DNA of 9,921 nucleotides from JAPLKX01 sp035530195. Its GTDB lineage: Bacteria; Hydrogenedentota; Hydrogenedentia; Hydrogenedentales; SLHB01. The notes below the pieces were generated by a model, which worked only from the letters and a program-made list of their open reading frames with translations, made no database searches and was not told where the DNA came from. Position 1 is the stretch's first letter; each line of letters begins with the position of its first letter. A program made the position numbers and the translations under genes. The stretch lies in contig DATKVG010000046.1 of the NCBI GenBank assembly GCA_035530195.1, positions 1 through 9,921 of the forward strand, read 5' to 3'. Shown here piece after piece: positions 1 through 5,500 of the stretch.

Positions 1-97
1 GGCGTCTCGCCTGCACGTGCTGTGGTGCAACATTTTCGTCGGTAGTCTTAGTCGTGCAGGCGAGACGCCCGCACCACAATGAACACCCGCACCACAA
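1..97. repeat. Composite inverted/direct repeat downstream of the aldolase gene
   Basis: Bases 1-17 and 53-69 are perfect 17-bp inverted copies (GGCGTCTCGCCTGCACG and its complement) around a 35-nt loop. A second inverted pair, TGTGGTGC (21-28) and GCACCACA (71-78), interleaves with the first, so the two stems could only form together as a pseudoknot; as simple hairpins they compete. CCCGCACCACAA occurs twice directly (68-79 and 86-97). The block abuts the end of the leftward aldolase gene and could act as a transcript-end hairpin, although no T-run follows it within the window. The left copy is probably cut by the window edge. It looks like a member of a dispersed genomic palindrome family, which is an inference. 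Confidence 0.75.
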
Positions 98-99
98 CC

Positions 100-858
100 T
101 CAAACGCCTATTTGTTTCTCGCGATACTTCTCGTCCGGCCGCGTATAGATCCGGTCTACTTCCTTCGGCGTCATGTACCGCGGCCCGCCCATCGAAAATG
201 TCCCCACAATAATCTGCGACATTTTCTCCGCCATGTCGGTTATGTTGGTAACCGCCCGCGCCGAATCGCCGATCGCGATCAGACCGTGGTTCTGCATCAT
301 GATGGCCCGTGGCAGGACGTCCTCCTCGTTGATGTAGCGCCGCACACGCTCCCGCACTTCCCGCGCAAGCACCAGCCCCGGATCAACGTAAGGCACGTAC
401 ACCGACTTGTGGCCCATCACCACGATCTGGTCCGGGCAAATCCGCTCCATCGCGACCTGCTCCGCCATCTGCGAACACAAAATCATATCCGTGTAAATCG
501 GGTGCGTGTGCCCGATAAACTTGTATTCCGGATACCGCAGCAACAACGCGTGCAACATCGTCTCCACACTCGGACGACGCGTCTCGCCCGGCTCCACCAG
601 CGCCTCCTTGAGCACCCGAGTCACCGTGTCATCGTTCGCGGACGGGTCCTCGAGGATGTCCGTCAGCTTCGAGATCGAAACCGCCACAAATCCTTTCTCA
701 TCGATAGTGCCCAACGTCGTCCCGGACGCTTTCACATAAAACGTGTCGTCATCGATCCGGGCCGACGTGTTCCCCTCACCCAAAATCGCATAAGTCCGCC
801 CCGGCGAACCCAGATACCGCGACATCTCGACCAGTTGTTTCAACACAGCGTCAGACAT
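100..858 (-). CDS. Class II aldolase/adducin family protein
   Basis: A 252-residue protein of the zinc-dependent class II (fuculose-phosphate type) aldolase fold, which in known members cleaves or forms C-C bonds in sugar phosphates in the cytoplasm. Visible family features: GEGNTSARI at 27-35 (phosphate-loop Asn), KASGTTLG at 43-50, a likely catalytic Glu at 99 in the SVETMLHALL segment, the zinc pair H117/H119 in GHTHP, and the third zinc His at 191 in QNHGLIAIG. It is somewhat longer than E. coli FucA (about 215 residues). I chose ATG 858 because GAGG lies 8 nt upstream on the minus strand; an in-frame ATG at 906 would add 16 residues outside the family pattern. The substrate cannot be read from sequence, and no sugar kinase or isomerase gene lies beside it. 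A TAGAAT -10-like box (897-902, minus) is a possible promoter. Confidence 0.9.
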   Translation of the reverse strand: MSDAVLKQLVEMSRYLGSPGRTYAILGEGNTSARIDDDTFYVKASGTTLGTIDEKGFVAVSISKLTDILEDPSANDDTVTRVLKEALVEPGETRRPSVETMLHALLLRYPEYKFIGHTHPIYTDMILCSQMAEQVAMERICPDQIVVMGHKSVYVPYVDPGLVLAREVRERVRRYINEEDVLPRAIMMQNHGLIAIGDSARAVTNITDMAEKMSQIIVGTFSMGGPRYMTPKEVDRIYTRPDEKYREKQIGV

Positions 859-896
859 GCAAGAAACCTCATTTCCAGTGCCTAAACGTTCAGGTA

Positions 897-902
897 ATTC
901 TA
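897..902 (-). promoter_or_regulatory. Possible -10 box of the aldolase gene
   Basis: TAGAAT on the minus strand matches the sigma-70 -10 consensus at five of six bases and lies 38 nt before the aldolase ATG, leaving a short leader that contains the GAGG ribosome site. No convincing -35 element is present, so this is tentative. Confidence 0.3.
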
Positions 903-920
903 ACAAGTTAACGGCGCGTA

Positions 921-946
921 TTACACCTCGCGTTACTTGGTGTGAA
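921..946. promoter_or_regulatory. Dyad in the divergent promoter region (possible operator)
   Basis: ACACC (923-927) and GGTGT (939-943) form an inverted repeat with an 11-nt spacer, with imperfect extension on both sides (TTACACC / GGTGTGAA). The centre-to-centre distance is 16 bp, suited to a dimeric regulator on one face of DNA. It lies between the leftward aldolase and rightward membrane-protein genes, near the expected -35 region of the former. No regulator gene is visible nearby, so an operator role is inference only. Confidence 0.3.
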
Positions 947-962
947 TAAAGCGCGTTCCGCG

Positions 963-971
963 TGTTATAAA
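963..971 (+). promoter_or_regulatory. Extended -10 promoter of the small membrane protein gene
   Basis: TG-T-TATAAA is an extended -10 element with a five-of-six match to TATAAT. Transcription would begin near 977-979, which coincides with an in-frame ATG at 977 and leaves about 20 nt before the better-supported ATG at 998. There is no good -35, as is common for extended -10 promoters. Confidence 0.45.
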
Positions 972-997
972 AGGCTATGGATACGAGGAGAGCACCG

Positions 998-1378
998 ATG
1001 ACCGATTCCGCTGGTGGGCCGCACGACGTGAGGGAAGATTCCGCCAGGCGCCAGACGCGGCGGTTTGTGATTTACTGCTTCCTCGTGATGTTGGCTCTCA
1101 TTTTTGTGCGAGTGGCCGCCGTGCCCGCGTGTAAGGACGTTTACAGTGACTTGGGCGGCAAACTGCCGGCAGTCACTCTCTGGGCGCTCACGGCACTCGA
1201 AAAGTGGGACTCTTTTGTTTTAGTCGTCTCGGCTGCTGTCACCGTGGCTGTTGCGGCAGTCCTCTACCGCTTGCCCCCCAATTCTCAATGGCGCCGCCAC
1301 GCTTTGCTTATTCCTGCCGCCGGTGGGGCCATAGTCGTCGTGTCTCTTTTCGCGCTGTTTCTCCCCATGCTCTCTTGA
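998..1378 (+). CDS. Small three-helix membrane protein, T2SS-F-like motif
   Basis: A 126-residue protein I cannot assign to a named family. A hydrophilic N-terminus (1-20, two Arg pairs) is followed by hydrophobic helices at about 22-42, 72-90 and 102-124. Between helices 1 and 2, residues 42-68 read VPACKDVYSDLGGKLPAVT..., resembling the VPKF-x-E-x-F-x-x-x-G-x-x-LP-x-x-T motif that follows the first membrane helix in GspF/PilC platform proteins of type II secretion and type IV pili. The protein is far too short to be GspF and no secretion genes adjoin it. ATG 998 is preferred because GAGGAG lies 7 nt upstream; ATG 977 (133 residues) is possible if the transcript is leaderless. The gene is divergent from the aldolase gene, and a strong terminator follows about 100 nt downstream. 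Confidence 0.7.
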   Translation: MTDSAGGPHDVREDSARRQTRRFVIYCFLVMLALIFVRVAAVPACKDVYSDLGGKLPAVTLWALTALEKWDSFVLVVSAAVTVAVAAVLYRLPPNSQWRRHALLIPAAGGAIVVVSLFALFLPMLS

Positions 1379-1413
1379 GCTGTAGTTTCTCCGTACTACT
1401 ATCCGTCAACTTC

Positions 1414-1429
1414 CTGCGATTTTTCGCAG
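1414..1429. other. Small perfect hairpin
   Basis: CTGCGA and TCGCAG enclose a TTTT loop, 36 nt after the small membrane protein gene. It has no T-run on either strand, so it is not a standard terminator. It could protect the 3' end of the message or be a repeat remnant. Confidence 0.4.
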
Positions 1430-1451
1430 AAAATGAACGCCGGCCCCGGAT

Positions 1452-1561
1452 CAAAGCCTGTCATCCTGAGCAACCAAGCCCTGCGGCAGGGCTTTTTTGT
1501 GGAAGAAAACCAAGATCAAAACATGTCATCCAAAGCCCGCCCCAAAGCCTGTCATCCTGAG
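1452..1561. repeat. Pair of exact 19-nt direct repeats
   Basis: CAAAGCCTGTCATCCTGAG occurs at 1452-1470 and again at 1543-1561. The first copy runs straight into the terminator hairpin, the second into the first 90-nt element. The shared lead-in suggests that the terminator segment is an internally shortened version of the same repeat family, since both contain CCTGC/GCAGG arms. Confidence 0.75.
1476..1498 (+). terminator. Rho-independent terminator after the small membrane protein gene
   Basis: AAGCCCTG (1476-1483) and CAGGGCTT (1487-1494) form an 8-bp stem with a CGG loop, and the final stem bases run into a six-T tract (1493-1498). This is a textbook intrinsic terminator for rightward transcription and would end the transcript of the 998-1378 gene. 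Confidence 0.8.
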
Positions 1562-1766
1562 TCCTGCCAGTCACTGGCTAAGGCTTTTGTTCATGGTCCT
1601 TTATGGCAGGGCGTGAGGATCCCCTCGCTCGGAACCAGTGGCGTCCCAAGAGGTCTCGCCAAAAAGTTTTCTTAGGAGTCCGCCCAGACACTGGCTATCA
1701 TTTCTAACTCGGGGCTTTCCAATGGGCGGGCGTGAGGATCCCCTCGGTTACAACCAGTGGCGTCCC
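1559..1766. repeat. Two head-to-tail copies of a ~90-nt structured element
   Basis: Copy A is 1559-1647 and copy B 1676-1766, separated by 28 nt. Their 39-nt 3' segments (1609-1647 and 1728-1766) match at 35 of 39 bases. Each copy has a 9-bp stem: GTCCTGCCA (1561-1569) with TGGCAGGGC (1604-1612) in A, GTCCGCCCA (1678-1686) with TGGGCGGGC (1723-1731) in B. The two stems differ at two adjacent base pairs and both differences are compensated on the other arm. CACTGG in the loop (1572-1577; 1689-1694) is complementary to CCAGTG after the stem (1635-1640; 1754-1759), which would make a pseudoknot. A small GAGG/CCTC hairpin lies between. This looks like a conserved folded element, DNA or RNA, not a gene. 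Confidence 0.7.
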
Positions 1767-1815
1767 GATCAGTGCTCATTAAGTTCATGCCCGCAACAAT
1801 ACCGGGGGGATTCCG

Positions 1816-1837
1816 CCGACCGCGGAGACGCGGTCGG
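1816..1837. repeat. Perfect 9-bp hairpin with GAGA tetraloop
   Basis: CCGACCGCG and CGCGGTCGG enclose GAGA, a GNRA-type tetraloop. No T-run follows on either strand, so it is not an intrinsic terminator. It is most simply a dispersed palindrome (REP-like). It sits in the gap between the two 90-nt elements and the end of tadA. Confidence 0.6.
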
Positions 1838-1982
1838 ACGTCGTGCTGGATTCGGGCTCCTGCATTAAGAGTAGAAGCCATGTGCCAGCGCTCCTCGGAA
1901 TGACACCTTCGGGTGCCTTTTGGTTGCGGCTACGCCGCGCCATGTCCTCCGTGACCTCCGTGGTAAAGATCCCCGCGCAATC
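1838..1982. other. Intergenic remainder with short repeats, no gene seen
   Basis: No convincing coding sequence. A four-base-pair CACC/GGTG stem with a TTCG loop (1904-1915) is followed by CCTTTT and could be a weak rightward terminator. GCGGC (1926-1930) pairs with GCCGC (1934-1938). CCTCCGTG is directly repeated at 1946-1953 and 1955-1962. These look like pieces of dispersed intergenic repeats lying downstream of the tadA stop codon; no clear terminator for leftward tadA transcription is visible. Confidence 0.45.
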
Positions 1983-2462
1983 CTAATTCCCCAGCGGCTG
2001 GCGGCCGTCCTGGCGTATCTTCTTAAAAAAACTCGACAGCAGCGCCCCGCATTCCTTCGCCATCCATCCCGGAAAAACTTTTGGCTGGTGGTTGAACCGT
2101 TTGTCTTCGAGCAGGTTCATCAGCGTCCCGCACACGCCCGCCTTCGGGTCGTACGCGCCGAAATACACCTCCTCGATCCGCGCCAGGATGATGGCCCCCG
2201 CGCACATCGGGCATGGCTCGAGCGTCACGTAAAGCTTCGCGTTCTCCAGCCGCCACGAACCCACCGCGGCCGCCGCCTGCGTAATCGCGATGATCTCCGC
2301 GTGTGCCGTCGGGTCTTGCAACGTCTCCCGCTGGTTATGCGCCTTGCCGATAATGTTGCCCTCGTGGACAATCACACAGCCAACCGGTACCTCGCCCGCA
2401 TCGAGCGCACGTTGCGCCTCCCCGATCGCGTACTGCATGTATCGCGCGTTGTCATCAAGCAT
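1983..2462 (-). CDS. tadA: tRNA-specific adenosine-34 deaminase TadA
   Basis: A 159-residue zinc-dependent deaminase that converts adenosine to inosine at the wobble position of tRNA-Arg(ACG), letting it read several CGN codons. The CDA-fold motifs are complete: EVPVGCVIV at 24-32, HAE at 54-56 (zinc His54, proton-shuttling Glu56), and PCPMCAG at 83-89 (zinc Cys84 and Cys87). FGAYDPKAG at 101-109 and the basic C-terminus match the family, and the length equals typical bacterial TadA. The reading frame stays open upstream to 2675, but that extension encodes only a nucleotide tandem repeat. ATG 2462 aligns with the usual TadA N-terminus, and a TTGACA-N17-GACAAT promoter predicts transcription starting exactly there. 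There is no strong ribosome site (AGGA is 10 nt away and would not be in the predicted transcript), so the message is probably leaderless. Divergent from the acylase gene. Confidence 0.95.
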   Translation of the reverse strand: MLDDNARYMQYAIGEAQRALDAGEVPVGCVIVHEGNIIGKAHNQRETLQDPTAHAEIIAITQAAAAVGSWRLENAKLYVTLEPCPMCAGAIILARIEEVYFGAYDPKAGVCGTLMNLLEDKRFNHQPKVFPGWMAKECGALLSSFFKKIRQDGRQPLGN

Positions 2463-2468
2463 GGGGTG

Positions 2469-2497
2469 ATTGTCCTGAAGAATCGGGGGCATGTCAA
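2469..2497 (-). promoter_or_regulatory. tadA promoter, predicted leaderless start
   Basis: On the minus strand a perfect -35 TTGACA (2492-2497) and a -10-like GACAAT (2469-2474, four of six) are separated by the ideal 17 bp. Six bases (2463-2468) separate the -10 box from the tadA ATG, so the seventh downstream base, the usual start point, is the A of ATG 2462. The -35 overlaps the alternative ATG at 2492, which argues against translation from that codon. Confidence 0.6.
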
Positions 2498-2504
2498 ACC
2501 AAGA

Positions 2505-2554
2505 TCGGACGGATCGGACGGATCGGACGAATCGGATCCGTCCGATCTGTCCGA
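2505..2554. repeat. GATCGGACG tandem/inverted repeat
   Basis: A 9-nt unit, GATCGGACG, is repeated three times in tandem (2503-2529) and then met by its own complement. The 18-nt arms 2505-2522 and 2537-2554 pair at 17 of 18 positions around a 14-nt loop. The element fills the divergent promoter region between tadA and the acylase gene, just upstream of the tadA -35 box. It keeps several frames open (SDG/SDE-type or RSV-type peptides), which explains the spurious N-terminal extension of the tadA frame. Confidence 0.8.
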
Positions 2555-2580
2555 CTAATGATTCCGTTTCTTGAAATGCG

Positions 2581-2586
2581 TATAAT
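2581..2586 (+). promoter_or_regulatory. -10 box of the acylase gene, predicted leaderless start
   Basis: A perfect TATAAT lies six bases before ATG 2593, so the expected start point is the A of the ATG itself. No Shine-Dalgarno-like sequence precedes the ATG. The -35 is weak: TTGAAA at 2571-2576 is too close to serve, and nothing good lies 17 bp upstream. Confidence 0.55.
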
Positions 2587-2592
2587 CTAGCC

Positions 2593-5500
2593 ATGGTTAT
2601 GCTAAGACGTTGTGGTATTTGCCTTTGTGTGGCATTGGCCTCACCGGCAATTCCCGCCTTTTCACAGCAACCCATCGACCCCGCGTCCGTCTGGGAACGC
2701 GCTACCCTCTACCGCGACGAATGGGGCACGCCACACATCTACGCCGACGATTTCCAAGCCCTGGCTTTCGTGTTCGGCTGGGCGCAGGCCGAGGACCATC
2801 TCGAACCGATGCTGGCCGCATACCGGATCGCAAACGGCCGCGGCGCCGAAATCTACGGCGAGTCGATGGCCGAATCCGACGAATTCGCCCTCAAGCTGGG
2901 CCACGGGATGCTCGCCCGCAGCGCATTCCCCAACCTCGACCCCTTCACCCAGGAACTCTGCGTCGGGTTTGCCACCGGCGTCAACGCCTGGATCGTCACG
3001 CATCCCAAGCAGACTCCCGCCTGGGCCGACGGCGTCAACCCCGAAGACATCCTCGCGCTGCTGCACTGTTACCTGATGAGTTTCGCCCCGTTTGACCTGC
3101 CCGGCGCATACCGCCGCGGCGCGCCCGCCACCACCGGCAACGCATGGGCCGTCAGCCCAGCCCGGTCCGCCACCGGCGCAGCCATACTCGCCATCAACCC
3201 GCACGAGTTCTACGACAGCCCGTTCCGCTGGTACGAGGCACACCTCGTTTGCCAGAACATGAACGTCTCCGGCGCCACCCTGTTCGGCCTGCCCGTCATC
3301 ATGCAGGGCCACAACGGCTCCATCGGATGGGCCCTCACGCCCAACCAGCCCGATTTCGCCGACATCTTCATCGAGCCCGCTTTCGGCGCAGAACCCCGGC
3401 GCGATCCGAAGTCGTTGATGCCGGGCGTAGATACGCAAAGCAGCGAGCGGCTCCTGCGCATGATGATGCTCGCAAACACCCGAACCTATTTCGTCAGCAC
3501 GCCCGATGGCCCCATCGAACGCGCCGTCGTCTGCCTCGATTCCGCCCGGGGACCCGTCGTCAGCGTCGACGGCGGGCGCATCCTCTCCTACCAAGTCGGC
3601 GGGTACCGCGACTTCGGCACAATTGCCCAACTCGTCACCATGGCTTGCGCCCAGGACCTGCCCTCGTTCCAATCCGCCCTTATGATGCACCAACTGCCCT
3701 GTTTCCACGTCGTCTATGCCGACCGCGCCGGCAACATCTTCTACCTCTACAACGCCAAAATGGGCAACAAACCCGCCGTCGAAGTACCCCTCCAGATCGA
3801 GGAGGAAACCATTCCGCCCGCGGTCATCGACTGGACCACCCCCATGCTCGCCAGCCGGTTTACTTGGAGCGGCATCATTCCGCCCGATACGCTGCCCGCC
3901 GTCGTCAACCCCGCTTCCGGCTACCTCCAGGCCTGCGGCAACCCGCCCTGGGCCGCTACCGAAAACAGCGGCATCCTGCTCGAGATGTTTCCGCGGTGGT
4001 TTTGCTCCGACCGCGATACGTTCCGCGCCCAGCGCGTTCGCCGCTTGCTCGGCGCCGGCCGGCGATCGGCTTCTGATTTCCAGGCCATGCTGTTCGACGT
4101 GGTCGCTCCCCTGGCGGCCGACGTCGTACCCCTCATCTTATCCGCGGCCGAAGAGCGAAAAGACACCGTCGCCAATTCACACCCCGACACCTCGATCGGC
4201 ATCGGCGAACTTAGAAACTGGAATTTCGTTGCCGACCCGTCAAGTGCCGGGATGACGTTTTTCCACGCATGGTGGGCTTCGCTGCACGCCCAGGACCTGT
4301 CCACCGTCCTGGCCGGTAAGGATTTCATTGCCGCCCTTAAAGAAAAATCACCCGCCGCACAGGATGCCGCAATCAACGCCGCCGCCGATGCCGCCAGAAT
4401 GATGCGTAACGAGTTCAACTCCATTACCGTCCCTTGGGGCGACGTCCACACCCTCACCCGCGGCGGGAAGGAAGCGCCCGTCCCCGGCGCTGTGTCCGGC
4501 GAGCCAATCTTCGTGTCCGGCGACTTTATCTACGACTTCAAAAAGTGGCGCGCAACGTACGGGTTCGGCTACGCCATGGTGGTGTCGTTCGGCGAACAAT
4601 TGACCGCATCGAGCCTGCTGCCGTTCGGCGCCTCGGAAAACCCCGCCTCGGCCCACTACGCCGACCAGTTGCCCCTCATGGTGTCAGGCCGCCTCAAACC
4701 AGCCTGGTTTTCGATCGAGGACGTCCAGCGAAACGCCGCCAACGCCCGCGGCAGAATCGTCCACCTCCGTCCCGGCGGTATGGACGCCCTGTTTGCGTTG
4801 CAGGCCGAAGAGCCCATCGCGGCGCGGCTTGACACCGCCGTCGAGGCCCCGGCCGAACTGCCTGCCGGGCTGGCCGCGTTTACACTGTTTGTCGCACCCC
4901 ACCAAACCCCGCGATCCGCAGCCGTGCAAACCAACATCGAAATCCGGATACCCGAGGTGCTCTGCGCCGGCCAGGACCTCGACAAACTCTCCATCTACGC
5001 CCATGACGGCGCGGCCACGGAGGGCGCCGCCACGGAGGGCGCCGCCACGGAGGGCGCGGCCACGGAAGACGCGGCCACGGATGGCGCCGCCATGGAGGGC
5101 GCGGCCACGGAGGGCGCGGCCACGGAGGGCGCGGCGTGGAAACGGCTCGAACAGCAGGAACTCGACCTCGAAACCCGCACGTTCTCCGCCTACGATGACC
5201 GGGCCGGCCAAACCTATTGTGTCCTCGGCCCCGCTCAGTTAAGAGCCGAGCGTATGCCCATACCCGGCGAGGCCGACACGCCAGCGTTGCCGCCCCAAGT
5301 TGAATCCAGCCTGCCGCAGGCGGAAAATGTCCCTCAGCAGAACCAGCGAAAGTGGTGGTGGGGCCTGGCGGCGCAGCCACTGAGGCCGCAGCCGTCGCCA
5401 CGGCCCGTCATTCGGCCGCCGGGTGCGAAAATGCCCGCGCCCGAAAATGTCGTGGGCGAGCCCGAACTGCCCAAGCTCGACATCGCGCTGCCGATCATCC

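Noticed and set aside
1..97. Insertion sequence end
   Set aside because: There is an inverted repeat but no transposase fragment or target-site duplication in the window.
1204..1881. Several open frames of 69-118 codons in and after the small membrane protein gene
   Set aside because: They run through repeats and a terminator, lack ribosome sites and have no protein-like hydrophobic or domain pattern.
2503..2554. CRISPR array
   Set aside because: The units are 9 nt and contiguous, with no unique spacers and no cas genes. The 5008-5136 array is likewise a coding minisatellite.
2463..2675. N-terminal extension of TadA to a 230-residue protein
   Set aside because: The extension overlaps the divergent acylase gene start, translates a 9-nt tandem repeat, and lies upstream of a promoter whose start point fits ATG 2462.
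2662..3708. Long 348-codon antisense frame within the acylase gene
   Set aside because: It opposes a gene with clear family motifs, is Gly/Ala/Val/Asp-rich with no recognisable domain, and is explained by high GC with C-ending codons on the coding strand.
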